From IMG/VR virus record IMGVR_UViG_3300013108_000468, positions 24,783-88,782 of that record: 64,000 bases of DNA; one strand, 5' to 3'. Source of the DNA: a virus. Numbering within the stretch: the first letter of the stretch is position 1; every line of letters starts with the position of its first letter. The notes under the pieces were generated by a model. It was not told where the DNA came from. It made no database searches and was given only the letters and a program-made list of their open reading frames with translations. Both the position numbers and the translations under genes were made by a program. Below, piece by piece: positions 7,818-15,905 of the stretch.

Positions 7818-9164
7818 ATGAGCGGAACACACAGCACTTACAAGGGCGACAGCCCAGGTAAGAAGGTTGCTCGGGCGAGACTTTGGCTCAACGCTGGCAT
7901 GGTTATGACAGCGCTGGATGTCCAATACCGAGGTGCCTATGTCTTGGCAGGTGAGGGTGGGGATGTTTCCACCCTAAAAGCGCTTGGGTTTAAGCCTGAG
8001 ACAATCACCGCAGTAGACCTAGATCCAGAATATGCAAACTTCTGTGGCGAACTGTACCCAGGAATTACCACCCTGGCTGGTGAAGCTGGGGAGTGGGCAG
8101 GCTGTGTTGACTATAACGGAGCCCATCTAGATTTTTGTAATGGAATAACCCTCGAAAACATAGATACAGCCAGAAAAGTAATTTTAGGTGCTGGCACATA
8201 TCCTATGTGTTTGGGGATCACCATGATGAAGGGTCGAGAAGCCCCGGCTAAGCTGAATAAACACCTACACCCAAACATCCCCAGAAAGATTCGTAAGGAC
8301 CTTATGAAGGCGGGTAAGAAGTTTGGTCACTCAGCAGGAGATCAACTCCTTATGCGTGGAAAGATGTTTGACCCGAAAGTGTGTATTGGGCGAGCACGAA
8401 AGCGCTTGCTAAGCCACGCAAACGGCCCAGGCTGGTATGATGAATCAGACAATTGGTTACGTAGCGCTGTAAAGAATGGGAAGCTTACACCGCTCGGTAC
8501 CGGGCTGATTAGAATGGATGCTTTCCGAAGTTGTCTGAATGTCCTCTTACTGGAGCATGGGCTTGGGGTCGTACCTGTTATGGCGCTTTGCTACCACAGC
8601 AAATCCAATCATAGTAACGGTACACCATTTGTCTGCGGGAACTTCATAGTTGCGAAGCTGCACGAGCTTCAAGTCTATGAGCAGTACCTCTTTACTTACT
8701 CGCCCAGCCTCATGTGTTTTGAAGCCATCCCAGGCAGGGAAAGCCAGAGCGCTCTACGCAATTTTGCACTAAGTGCTGCCCACGGCCTCCCATCGAAAAC
8801 CGTTGGAAATCTGTTCGATATCCCCCCGGAAACAGTTATAGCTTGGCGTGCTCATGAAACTCGTGGTACATACAAAGATATACGGCATAACCGTTCAGGA
8901 CTTCGAGTAGCCTCAGAGTCTGGTAACGAGTCTAGGCGTATTGAGTATGACGAAGCTTTCAAGGAGGGCACCGAACGTAATCCACTTTGGATTAGCTCGG
9001 CTGGTAGACAGTTCGGTGCGCCATTAGACATACAGCCAATGTACTCTGGGTGGGGCAATATTGTGTATACTCCTGAGTGGGAACTCAGGTTGATTAATAG
9101 TGAAGAAGATGCCCGTATAGAAGACGGGCTCCATTTGGAGCTTACCGCTAAAGCGGGTAAATAA
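7818..9164 (+). CDS. Methyltransferase-like protein with C-terminal helical domain
   Basis: 448 residues. The N-terminal 150 residues look like a SAM-type Rossmann fold: strand-glycine loop (YVLAGEGGDVSTLKALGF), then TAVDLDPEYANF, where the acidic D would bind the ribose, then an acidic HLDFCNG strand. The middle is basic and Cys-containing; residues about 320-345 (HGLPSKTVGNLFDIPPETVIAW) look like a helix-turn-helix. A DNA or RNA methyltransferase is possible, but no DPPY/NPPY motif is present, so substrate and even activity are uncertain. Confidence 0.55.
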   Translation: MSGTHSTYKGDSPGKKVARARLWLNAGMVMTALDVQYRGAYVLAGEGGDVSTLKALGFKPETITAVDLDPEYANFCGELYPGITTLAGEAGEWAGCVDYNGAHLDFCNGITLENIDTARKVILGAGTYPMCLGITMMKGREAPAKLNKHLHPNIPRKIRKDLMKAGKKFGHSAGDQLLMRGKMFDPKVCIGRARKRLLSHANGPGWYDESDNWLRSAVKNGKLTPLGTGLIRMDAFRSCLNVLLLEHGLGVVPVMALCYHSKSNHSNGTPFVCGNFIVAKLHELQVYEQYLFTYSPSLMCFEAIPGRESQSALRNFALSAAHGLPSKTVGNLFDIPPETVIAWRAHETRGTYKDIRHNRSGLRVASESGNESRRIEYDEAFKEGTERNPLWISSAGRQFGAPLDIQPMYSGWGNIVYTPEWELRLINSEEDARIEDGLHLELTAKAGK

Positions 9165-9174
9165 GGAGGTTCTA

Positions 9175-9456
9175 ATGCCTATAGAAAGATTAATAGCTAA
9201 GCAAACAAACAGGAGTTCTACGTGGTTAGCTCCCGAAAAAGTAAAGGCATTCAAAGAGGCTTACGCTGAATGTGAGCATGTTGGTGAGGACTACTTTAAC
9301 TTTGAAGGGAAGCCTGTCCTCAAATCATATGCGGAATACCTACTAGAATATGTAGAGTCTGAGCCCAGGCCACCGGTAACTAGTCAATGGGCCGAGTGGG
9401 CAGATAGTGATTGGCTCTGGTCTTGCCCTGAAGCTTGGGGAATTAAGAAGCGGTAG
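9175..9456 (+). CDS. Unrecognised small protein
   Basis: 93 residues with an AAGGAGG ribosome site. Aromatic-rich C-terminus (SQWAEWADSDWLWSCPEAWG). No motif recognised. A strong terminator follows, so it ends the first plus-strand transcription unit. Confidence 0.6.
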   Translation: MPIERLIAKQTNRSSTWLAPEKVKAFKEAYAECEHVGEDYFNFEGKPVLKSYAEYLLEYVESEPRPPVTSQWAEWADSDWLWSCPEAWGIKKR

Positions 9457-9491
9457 CCTCTACCAAGAATACATAAGTACATTAACCGGAG

Positions 9492-9527
9492 GGCCGGGTG
9501 GGGGAACCCATCCGGCCTTTCTTTTTT
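9492..9527 (+). terminator. Rho-independent terminator
   Basis: GGCCGGGTG (9492-9500) pairs with CATCCGGCC-type bases (9509-9517), followed by TTTCTTTTTT. Confidence 0.8.
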
Positions 9528-9540
9528 GTGATGCTGGACA

Positions 9541-9588
9541 CGGTGCGGAGGCGCACCGGGGATCTAAAGGGTGCGGTCCCAGCGCACC
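9541..9588 (+). promoter_or_regulatory. Twin hairpins with interchangeable arms in the leader of the next gene
   Basis: CGGTGCG-GAGG-CGCACCG (9541-9558) and GGTGCG-(7 nt)-CGCACC (9570-9588) are two hairpins with the same stem. The second ends just before the AAGGAAAG ribosome site of the gene at 9605. Because all GGTGCG and CGCACC arms are mutually complementary, an alternative middle pairing (9552-9557 with 9570-9575) is possible, as in a switch. Structure is seen; regulation is inferred. Confidence 0.45.
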
Positions 9589-9604
9589 GAAGGAAAGAAA
9601 ATAA

Positions 9605-9967
9605 ATGTCATACACAGACAATACACCAAAACTATATGAGGTATACGGAGAGTACTACCAACCAGCGTTAGTGGATGGGAATCTTCCCGAGGGTCAACTA
9701 ACGTCTTTCGATGTCTATCACAGTAAGGAGGCTTGCCAGGACTCCTTTCCTGACTGTGAGATTGAGACGTACTCTGGTGGGGATATTGAGAGTCCTAGGT
9801 TTGTGGACTACACGCCCGTTGTGGTGTGGGTACCCGCTAGGGACAGACCAGAATGTTGGGATTGGGACCTGCGGACTTACCTGCTCGATAGCGTTGCTGC
9901 CGCCCACTCATTTTTCACTGTGATGGACCGACACGGTCAACCAGTAAAGGTTGTGGGGCAAAAGTAA
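9605..9967 (+). CDS. Unrecognised acidic protein
   Basis: 120 residues, Tyr- and Asp-rich N-terminal half, central beta-like VVVWVPARDRPECWDWDL segment. Preceded by the twin-hairpin leader. Function unknown. Confidence 0.6.
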   Translation: MSYTDNTPKLYEVYGEYYQPALVDGNLPEGQLTSFDVYHSKEACQDSFPDCEIETYSGGDIESPRFVDYTPVVVWVPARDRPECWDWDLRTYLLDSVAAAHSFFTVMDRHGQPVKVVGQK

Positions 9968-9977
9968 TGAGACGACG

Positions 9978-10358
9978 ATGAGTAGCCAACTTCCCCTGTG
10001 GTTTAATTGGATAGACTCATACCCTGACCCACTTCGGGGAGGGGAGGTCATTGTAGGCGATGGGGTTGGGGCTTGTGTTGCGTCATTCAAGTTCCGTGTA
10101 ACACAAGTTTCTGCGGAATGGTTCTACGCGGTTTTCAAGGATGGCTGTGATTATCAAGACTCATATATTGTTAAGGAAAAAGTTGGGCCCTACAGAACTG
10201 CTGAGGAAGCCTACAAAGACGCCATAGAATTCTGTTGGCTAGAAACCCTAGTTAACGAATATCTATGGTTATGTATGTGTGATCGCGAGATTCAGCCGCC
10301 CGGTCATCCGGGTGGGTGCCAATACTGTTTCGGTCTCAAGAAACTAAAAGAAGAATAA
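9978..10358 (+). CDS. Unrecognised protein with C-terminal Cys pairs
   Basis: 126 residues from ATG 9978. The C-terminus carries CMCD and CQYC, a probable zinc site (WLCMCDREIQ then GGCQYCFGLK). Starts 10 nt after the previous stop and is followed by a terminator. Function unknown. Confidence 0.6.
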   Translation: MSSQLPLWFNWIDSYPDPLRGGEVIVGDGVGACVASFKFRVTQVSAEWFYAVFKDGCDYQDSYIVKEKVGPYRTAEEAYKDAIEFCWLETLVNEYLWLCMCDREIQPPGHPGGCQYCFGLKKLKEE

Positions 10359-10367
10359 CTACTAATA

Positions 10368-10401
10368 GGTGTCCGGGGTGTAAGACCGGACACCTTCTTT
10401 T
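10368..10401 (+). terminator. Rho-independent terminator
   Basis: GGTGTCCGG (10368-10376), 9-nt loop, CCGGACACC (10386-10394), then TTCTTTT. Confidence 0.8.
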
Positions 10402-10414
10402 GAGGAGATGCCAC

Positions 10415-10837
10415 ATGGCCAATTATTATGCAACGGCTCGAACGAGCTACGTGAAAGTTAAAGACGAGGCGGTGTTCCTCCGGTGGGCTGAGACAATTCC
10501 TGAAGCGGAGGTCATCACTCATGAAACAGAGGAACACGGTAGACTATACGGGTTTCTTTTTGGTCCTAACAGCGATTGCGGGAGCATCCCCTGCTGGGTA
10601 GAGGACGAAGATACGGGTGAACATCACGACCTAGACATCTTCAAAGAAATGCAGCCCCACATCGCTGATGGATGGTCCATAACGTTTATGGAAGTTGGTG
10701 CTGAGAAGTATAGATATGTAGTGGGCACAGCAGCGGTGGTCACGCCCGAAGCAATCGAACATTACGACCTAAACAGGTGGGTATGTGAAACCCTGAACGG
10801 CCTTGGTGATCCGATGAGCACCTCGTGTGAATACTGA
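10415..10837 (+). CDS. Conserved small phage/plasmid protein
   Basis: 140 residues from ATG 10415, preceded by GAGGAG. Begins MANYYATARTSYVKVKD and continues with an acidic beta-rich body; this pattern recurs in unassigned proteins on phages and conjugative plasmids. No catalytic motif. Its stop overlaps the next start (TGATG). Confidence 0.65.
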   Translation: MANYYATARTSYVKVKDEAVFLRWAETIPEAEVITHETEEHGRLYGFLFGPNSDCGSIPCWVEDEDTGEHHDLDIFKEMQPHIADGWSITFMEVGAEKYRYVVGTAAVVTPEAIEHYDLNRWVCETLNGLGDPMSTSCEY

Positions 10838-11082
10838 TGGGGGGTCTACATAATCAATGTGTTGCGAAGTACGTGATACATGGACGGAAGGTAGAGGTAG
10901 ACCTGTGCTGGCAGGGGGATGACCCCGAAAGTGACGGGGATCGCTTTTATGACCTCTATGATGAAAAGGGGTTCTGCCTAAATGAGGGAGAGCCCTGGCA
11001 TGATGATGGTCGCGGAGTCCCCACCAAAGAAGAGATAGAAGACGCGTTTAGTCACTGGAAAACGGAGGCCGAAAATGGTTAA
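10837..11082 (+). CDS. Unrecognised small acidic protein
   Basis: 81 residues. Beta-like N-terminus (KYVIHGRKVEVDLCW) and a highly acidic middle. Start shares a base with the previous stop; end overlaps the next start by 8 nt, indicating coupling. Confidence 0.6.
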   Translation: MGGLHNQCVAKYVIHGRKVEVDLCWQGDDPESDGDRFYDLYDEKGFCLNEGEPWHDDGRGVPTKEEIEDAFSHWKTEAENG

Positions 11083-11275
11083 GGCGACATGTGCATTCGT
11101 GGCACAGGACGTGCTCGACATGTTTGATGTGACCGAATCAGAAGCAGAAGAGTTCCTAACTAACAATAGAAAACATATTGAATCCCACATGTGTAAAAGC
11201 GGTTGGGAGGTCATCGAAACCCTTGGGGCTATGGATGGCTTAAGCCTGAAGTCGGGGGACGAAGATGGCGATTAA
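11075..11275 (+). CDS. Unrecognised small protein
   Basis: 66 residues; a single helical domain (VLDMFDVTESEAEEFLTNN) of UBA or HTH-like size, no diagnostic motif. Overlaps both neighbours by about 10 nt. Confidence 0.55.
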   Translation: MVKATCAFVAQDVLDMFDVTESEAEEFLTNNRKHIESHMCKSGWEVIETLGAMDGLSLKSGDEDGD

Positions 11276-11459
11276 ATATAACCACATGATGGACATGGCG
11301 TTCAGTATCGAAACCGAGGCTGACGAAGAAGCCATCTTCAATAAAGAAAATATGCCCGCACTACTTGCAAGAGCTAGGGCGAGGCTTGATGACATAGAAC
11401 GTGAGGGTTGCACAGAAGCCTTTGGTCTTTGCGATACCTATGAGGTGGATGATGTATGA
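11265..11459 (+). CDS. Unrecognised small acidic protein
   Basis: 64 residues, Glu/Asp-rich helix (ETEADEEAIFNKENMPALL). Coupled to neighbours by 8-11-nt overlaps. Function unknown. Confidence 0.5.
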   Translation: MAIKYNHMMDMAFSIETEADEEAIFNKENMPALLARARARLDDIEREGCTEAFGLCDTYEVDDV

Positions 11460-11673
11460 GACAGTCTTAAAATATCAAATGAGGATGGGGTGGACTGACC
11501 GGACAACGGTCAGCGTGCTCAGCGATTTTATCGAAACACTCCTTTCCCCGAGCCACGAAGCGCACGAGCGGGTAGAGGAGCTTGTTAACTACATGGAACG
11601 AAGAGCCGAGGAAGAAGAAGAATTTGCTTCTGATTTTGATGACGAGTTCCTGGAGGAGATGGATGATGTTTGA
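11452..11673 (+). CDS. Unrecognised small acidic helical protein
   Basis: 73 residues from ATG 11452 (MYETVLKYQMRMGW), ending in a strongly acidic tail (EEEEEFASDFDDEFLEEMDD). Such DNA-mimic-like acidic tails occur in anti-defence proteins, but that is only a resemblance in composition. Confidence 0.5.
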   Translation: MYETVLKYQMRMGWTDRTTVSVLSDFIETLLSPSHEAHERVEELVNYMERRAEEEEEFASDFDDEFLEEMDDV

Positions 11674-11872
11674 GGACACCGTAATCCCTAAGAGATGCCC
11701 GGTCTGCGCTAGCGATAATATCGAGAGCGAGGGGCTAGGCAACGATGAAGAGCCTCCTATGACGGAGGCGTATGAGCGATGCTCTTGTGTGGAATGCAAG
11801 AGCCAGTGGATAAACCGGGCGGAACTCCGCTGGTATCAGTCAGAAGTAACGAACGAAAGGATGAGTGTATGA
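11663..11872 (+). CDS. Small zinc-ribbon protein
   Basis: 69 residues. CPVC near the N-terminus and CSCVEC in the middle form a classic two-knuckle zinc ribbon. TGGAGGAG precedes ATG 11663/11666 inside the previous gene. DNA or RNA binding is plausible; not shown. Confidence 0.6.
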   Translation: MMFEDTVIPKRCPVCASDNIESEGLGNDEEPPMTEAYERCSCVECKSQWINRAELRWYQSEVTNERMSV

Positions 11873-12066
11873 CAGAGAAAATATATAACTATGAATGCTT
11901 CGGGGAGACCCTGGAGTTCGCGGAGTCTCTTGGGTGGGTAGACAACCACCCGGACAGCACAGATAAAGATTATGATGCAAACATGATTGGTGACGCTATA
12001 GAGCAAGAAGCCATCGAGTTTATAGAAGGCAAGGGCTACAAAATAGTCGGGTTTGATGATGACTAG
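11869..12066 (+). CDS. Unrecognised small acidic protein
   Basis: 65 residues from ATG 11869, overlapping the previous stop (ATGA). Acidic, with an aspartate-rich tail (YKIVGFDDD). Confidence 0.5.
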   Translation: MTEKIYNYECFGETLEFAESLGWVDNHPDSTDKDYDANMIGDAIEQEAIEFIEGKGYKIVGFDDD

Positions 12067-12481
12067 ATCACCAAACGACCAAGACCCGCCTGACTATGTA
12101 ACAGGGGATACTCCCCTGGCCGCACTGTACGACAAAATCTACGAGAAGTACCCCTACCTAGAGGACTTCGAGGAGATACTACACAACGAAGTAACCGCTT
12201 CGGGTGAGCCCATTGAGGGCATCCATAGAATGCTTGAGTACGTCATCCACGAGGCTTACGCCGTGGGAGTAGATGATGCCAAGTCGGATATGGGTGAGCA
12301 CCTCGCTCACGTTGAGCGTGAAGCTGTCGGCGCTGTTCGCATGGTCCTAGATGCCGCTACAGAAGAAGGTCACGAGCTTACCTTGTTTGGTAGAAGTCGT
12401 TGTAGCGAGATCTGTGACGCCATTGACTGGGACTGGCTTAGAAAAGTAGACAAACAATTCGGAGGAAAAAATGACCGATAA
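12059..12481 (+). CDS. Unrecognised helical protein
   Basis: 140 residues from ATG 12059 (a second ATG at 12056). Helical, Glu/His-rich middle (HLAHVEREAVGAVRMVLDAA). Overlaps the end of the previous gene by 8 nt. No family recognised. Confidence 0.55.
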   Translation: MTRSPNDQDPPDYVTGDTPLAALYDKIYEKYPYLEDFEEILHNEVTASGEPIEGIHRMLEYVIHEAYAVGVDDAKSDMGEHLAHVEREAVGAVRMVLDAATEEGHELTLFGRSRCSEICDAIDWDWLRKVDKQFGGKNDR

Positions 12482-12713
12482 CATTAGAGACTACGGGTTT
12501 GTAGACAGCAACCCTGTAGGAGTGCCTACTGCTAAAGAGGCACCGGAAGAGCTTCGTAAGGAGGGATGTCCTCATTGCGGATGTAAAGAGGTGATGGAAA
12601 TCACCGTAGATGTTGAGCAAGAACTCTTGAAGGGTGGCGCAGGAAAAGGTACCTACTTTGGGTGTCCTGCATGTCCATGGGCATCACCTATGATGATGGT
12701 GGCCCGTGGGTGA
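12471..12713 (+). CDS. Small zinc-ribbon protein
   Basis: 80 residues. CPHCGC and CPAC separated by about 30 residues make a zinc-ribbon pattern. GGAGGAAAA precedes its ATG. Function unknown. Confidence 0.6.
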   Translation: MTDNIRDYGFVDSNPVGVPTAKEAPEELRKEGCPHCGCKEVMEITVDVEQELLKGGAGKGTYFGCPACPWASPMMMVARG

Positions 12714-13200
12714 CCGCTGCTACTTGAGGATTCAGATTCATCCTGACGATTATCTAATCGCTAAAGAGCACCTAGAGCCTAAAACATACCAAAGCTGGCC
12801 AGACGCTCTGGGAGACACCTCCTCCGGAGATTTCTGGGCTGACGAGGTATCCTTCGAACACGGTGCTCTTATTATAGAGGAATACGAGGCCAACTATGGT
12901 TGGTACGACGAGCTTGGAGAGATGGGCGTAGCCGGTTGCAGATTCATCGCCTACAACGGTGCTGGTGGTGAATACGGACATGGCTGTACTTTTGGTACTG
13001 GGGTGCTTAACCCTAGCCACCCATCTGGAGGGTACTATTACTACGAAATGGCAACCGACAGTGATGGGACTCCTATTGCGCGTATAGACATGAACGGGCT
13101 GCTTTACGCGAGAGATAAACCTAAACTTAGAGAAATGATGCGGGCCTACAGTAAGGTCTGCAAAATATTCACTAAACTACGAGAGCAAGCCGAGGAGTAA
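12706..13200 (+). CDS. Unrecognised protein, aromatic-rich
   Basis: 164 residues from GTG 12706, overlapping the previous stop by 8 nt. Sequence DRCYLRIQIHPDDY, SFEHGALIIEEYEANYGW and a Gly/Tyr-rich centre point to a compact alpha/beta protein; it reminds me of unassigned plasmid/phage proteins rather than a known enzyme. Confidence 0.55.
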   Translation: MGDRCYLRIQIHPDDYLIAKEHLEPKTYQSWPDALGDTSSGDFWADEVSFEHGALIIEEYEANYGWYDELGEMGVAGCRFIAYNGAGGEYGHGCTFGTGVLNPSHPSGGYYYYEMATDSDGTPIARIDMNGLLYARDKPKLREMMRAYSKVCKIFTKLREQAEE

Positions 13201-13240
13201 CAACCCCCGGTTAGATAAACGCTAATAACTTGGAGATAGA

Positions 13241-13540
13241 ATGGGACGCGAAAAATCCCGCTGGCTAAACTTGGATGAGTGGGTCTGCCCCAACCACATA
13301 CCATCACCTAGGTATCCAATAAAACTTGAAAAATGTTGGTACCTAAACTGTGAGCAACGCCCCCCTATGGTCGAACGACCTGTCCCCAACACCGATATTT
13401 GTGCATGGCATATGTGTGATAAGGGTTTTGATGGCAAGGGGGCATTCTCCAGGGAGAATAGTAAATATTGCTCTAGAGATTGCTCTAATAAAAATGCTAG
13501 GTATAGACACAAAACTCGTAAGGGGGCGTCAAATGAATGA
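13241..13540 (+). CDS. Small zinc-finger protein
   Basis: 99 residues. Several Cys (CPNH, CEQR, CAWHMC) and a C-terminal YCSRDCSNKNARYRHK motif typical of short treble-clef/MYM-like fingers in which CSxxC is followed by basic residues. Probably nucleic-acid binding. Confidence 0.6.
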   Translation: MGREKSRWLNLDEWVCPNHIPSPRYPIKLEKCWYLNCEQRPPMVERPVPNTDICAWHMCDKGFDGKGAFSRENSKYCSRDCSNKNARYRHKTRKGASNE

Positions 13541-13736
13541 GGATGACTACCAAGCAGAAATCAAAAAGTTGGAGATGGCAGTGAAAACATTACTGTACAT
13601 AGTTAATGAATATATGGTCCGAAATAGCTCAGGTATTACCGATGACCATGGCCACCCCCTAAACTTCTCTGCGGAGATGTCTGCTGTCCGTACGGCCTTG
13701 CAGCAAACAGAAACCTTTAAGGCAAGCTGGGAATAG
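13533..13736 (+). CDS. Unrecognised small helical protein
   Basis: 67 residues from ATG 13533, overlapping the previous gene by 8 nt with AGGGGG upstream. Predicted two-helix protein; no motif. Confidence 0.5.
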   Translation: MNEDDYQAEIKKLEMAVKTLLYIVNEYMVRNSSGITDDHGHPLNFSAEMSAVRTALQQTETFKASWE

Positions 13737-13737
13737 A

Positions 13738-13866
13738 ATGTACTTAGATAGAAAAACTTATGAAGAACGACGAGATGCCATACTCTGGCTATGCGATAAA
13801 CTAAACGCTTTCTGGCGCTGGGTTTCTCGCCCCTTTAGGAGAAACAATGAGAGAATGGAACGGTAG
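13738..13866 (+). CDS. Very small basic protein
   Basis: 42 residues (MYLDRKTYEERRDAILWLC...), Arg/Trp-rich, starting 1 nt after the previous stop and overlapping the next start. The amphipathic Arg/Trp end (FWRWVSRPFRRN) could be membrane-active or DNA-binding. Support is positional only. Confidence 0.4.
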   Translation: MYLDRKTYEERRDAILWLCDKLNAFWRWVSRPFRRNNERMER

Positions 13867-14053
13867 CTGTCAACGCTGCTACACAAAGACCAATTGTCAT
13901 ATTATGTCCATGTATTCTGAATTACTTATCTGCATGGACTGTAAAAGCAAAGAAGAGAAGCGTGATGATTATAGAAAAGCCCGTGATGCGGATGTTGCCG
14001 CAATCAAATCCGGGGACTACAATTTCAGAGGCGTCGGTGAACCCTCTAGATAA
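13847..14053 (+). CDS. Small Cys-rich zinc-finger protein
   Basis: 68 residues. CQRC and CMDC spaced by about 20 residues form a likely zinc knuckle, followed by a basic helix (KEEKRDDYRKARDADV). AGGAG lies upstream. Nucleic-acid binding inferred. Confidence 0.6.
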   Translation: MREWNGSCQRCYTKTNCHIMSMYSELLICMDCKSKEEKRDDYRKARDADVAAIKSGDYNFRGVGEPSR

Positions 14054-14159
14054 AAAAGAGATGTGCCAACAATATCCGGACTATGAGCAGTCCTTCATAT
14101 TTGACACTACGCCTCTGCCATTGGACCAGAAAGAGTCCACTGCACAAAAGACAGCGTAG
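14037..14159 (+). CDS. Doubtful short frame
   Basis: 40 residues from GTG 14037, overlapping the previous gene and the minus-strand gene at 14107. No good ribosome site; kept as a weak candidate because otherwise 14054-14106 would be empty. Confidence 0.2.
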   Translation: MNPLDKKEMCQQYPDYEQSFIFDTTPLPLDQKESTAQKTA

Positions 14160-14394
14160 AAAGCATTTTCTCGCAAAAGCTGCCCAATAGGTTGTTATCC
14201 TCTAATAGGGCCTTCCAGGAACTTTCATCTAGCCTAACTCCGTTATGCTGGGCGTTCATAATCCTGACTACATCTATGTCCTCCTCAGGCAAGAGAATTC
14301 CTTCGTCACCAAAGTTAGTGACACTGCACTGAATTTTCCATGTGGCACCCCCTACGGGGAAATCCACAAAGAATATCAAAGAGTTCTTAGTCAT
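14107..14394 (-). CDS. Unrecognised small protein on the opposite strand
   Basis: 95 residues from ATG 14394 with GAGGTG upstream on the minus strand. The N-terminus is beta-rich (SLIFFVDFPVGGATWKIQ). It is isolated within the plus-strand small-gene run, so it may be expressed separately. The overlapping plus-strand reading looks less protein-like. Function unknown. Confidence 0.45.
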   Translation of the reverse strand: MTKNSLIFFVDFPVGGATWKIQCSVTNFGDEGILLPEEDIDVVRIMNAQHNGVRLDESSWKALLEDNNLLGSFCEKMLSTLSFVQWTLSGPMAEA

Positions 14395-14435
14395 TGGGCG
14401 ACACCTCGTATACAAGTTTACCTAAGGAGTAGGTA

Positions 14436-14642
14436 ATGGACGAAGTCTGTAATAAAAACAAAGAAGCTAGTTTGGTCAACAAGATCATGTCCTATGAGGC
14501 TGACGAGATGTCTCAAGAGGAGGAAATTAGTTTCTTTCAAGAATTGATTAACTCCGGAATGGCTTGGAATCTACAAGGCCACTACGGAAGAATGGCGGTA
14601 CGGCTTATTGAAGAAGGGCTGTGCCAGACAAAGGAGACGTGA
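14436..14642 (+). CDS. Conserved small phage protein
   Basis: 68 residues. The segment EISFFQELINSGMAWNLQG, then HYGRMAVRLIEEG, matches a very common small protein of phages and mobile elements; function not established. AAGGAG precedes the ATG; its stop overlaps the next start. Confidence 0.65.
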   Translation: MDEVCNKNKEASLVNKIMSYEADEMSQEEEISFFQELINSGMAWNLQGHYGRMAVRLIEEGLCQTKET

Positions 14643-15061
14643 TGGGACAATACTATAAAATCACTAATATTGATAAAGAGGAATACCTGTGTCCCCACAA
14701 GTTTGGATCAGGTTTAAAGCTAATGGAGTTTGGTAATGACGGGCAGTCAGCGATGACTGGTCTAGCCGTTCTACTAGCAGATGGCAACGGACGTGGTGGA
14801 GGGGACCTAAGAAGTGAGCACCCGATCATCGGAACATGGGCTGGCGACAGAATCGTGATTGCTGGTGACTACGCGGACGCAAACAAGTGGTGCCCCAGTA
14901 CCAAGGAAAACCTGTACGCCTACGCCGAACACGCCTACAAAGACATCTCTGACAAGGTCATCGAGGCCATTGTTGACGGTGAGGGTGATTGGCACGACTT
15001 GTCGAGGCTCGAAAAGACGCAATTCGGTTGGCGAAGGATTGCGGGCGGGTCAGCCACATGA
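14642..15061 (+). CDS. Conserved phage/plasmid protein (MGQYYKI type)
   Basis: 139 residues from ATG 14642. MGQYYKITNIDKEEYL, HKFGSGLKLMEFG, GRGGGDL and WAGDRIVIAGDYAD are hallmarks of a widespread unassigned family on phages and plasmids. Overlaps the next start by 4 nt. Confidence 0.7.
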   Translation: MGQYYKITNIDKEEYLCPHKFGSGLKLMEFGNDGQSAMTGLAVLLADGNGRGGGDLRSEHPIIGTWAGDRIVIAGDYADANKWCPSTKENLYAYAEHAYKDISDKVIEAIVDGEGDWHDLSRLEKTQFGWRRIAGGSAT

Positions 15062-15870
15062 AGCTCTACCACGGAACTTCAGAAAAAGTTGCCCGCCTAT
15101 CGATGGCGGAAGGATTAAAAACCAAGGACAGCACTGGCTCTAAAGGTAACTGGGAGCACTCAGTCGATTCTGCGGGTGACCGCGTCTACCTATCGGTTGC
15201 ATACGCTGGATACTTTGCCAACTGCGCGGCAGAAAACGGTGAGAAATGGGGTATCGTTGAAATTGATACTGACCTGCTTGACGAAGACTACCTCCTCCCG
15301 GATGAAGACTTCTTAGAGCAAGCCAGCAGAAATGAAGTGCCTCCGGACGATGATGACATGGGGCACTTCTTCGATGACCTTAGGGATGCGAATGAGCTAC
15401 CCGATGGTGCCGAACGTATGAAAGCGCGAACAACTTTCTATAGAGATAACGCGCCGCTGCTTTTCGCACATCTATGGGAACACTCAGTAGAGCACCTGGG
15501 TAACTGCTGCCACCTTGGTGACATCCCACCAGAAGCAATCACCCGTGTTGCTGTATTCGATCCGGAGTCAAATTCAGATATCTACTGGTCTGTGGACCCG
15601 TGTATTACGTTGATGAACTACCGAATCTGTTCGCCTAAGTACAAAGCTATCACTCGTTGGTTGGCGGGGTACGAGGACATAGACGCTAAAGATATGACAT
15701 CGCTCTTCGCGCCAGACGCAAAGATTACAATTCCGGATAATGACAACATTCCGGAAGAGATCCGGGCACACATCGATATGAAAAACCAACTGTTCGACGC
15801 CAGACAATACTGGCAGGAAGTGGTCATACCGAATCGTGCAGGTCTAGAAATCCTCAAGCAAAGCGCTTGA
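15058..15870 (+). CDS. ADP-ribosyltransferase-like protein
   Basis: 270 residues from ATG 15058. The N-terminus reads MKLYHGTSEKVARLSMAEGL, then RVYLSVAYAGYFANCAAE, then WGIVEIDTDLL. A first-strand YHGT, a later [RV]YLS strand and an acidic strand end resemble the H-Y-E layout of ADP-ribosyltransferase folds (Tpt1/KptA, Arr, DarT-like). The C-terminal half is unrecognised. If active it would use NAD to modify a host or phage molecule. Not proven: the third catalytic residue cannot be placed surely. Last gene of the small-gene run; a terminator follows. Confidence 0.45.
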   Translation: MKLYHGTSEKVARLSMAEGLKTKDSTGSKGNWEHSVDSAGDRVYLSVAYAGYFANCAAENGEKWGIVEIDTDLLDEDYLLPDEDFLEQASRNEVPPDDDDMGHFFDDLRDANELPDGAERMKARTTFYRDNAPLLFAHLWEHSVEHLGNCCHLGDIPPEAITRVAVFDPESNSDIYWSVDPCITLMNYRICSPKYKAITRWLAGYEDIDAKDMTSLFAPDAKITIPDNDNIPEEIRAHIDMKNQLFDARQYWQEVVIPNRAGLEILKQSA

Positions 15871-15874
15871 GATT

Positions 15875-15903
15875 AAAGTGTGTCCTACGGGGCACACTTT
15901 TTT
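15875..15903. terminator. Bidirectional terminator between convergent genes
   Basis: AAAGTGTG (15875-15882) pairs with CACACTTT (15893-15900); T-run continues on the plus side and A-run precedes it, so it can serve both strands. Confidence 0.75.
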
Positions 15904-15905
15904 AC

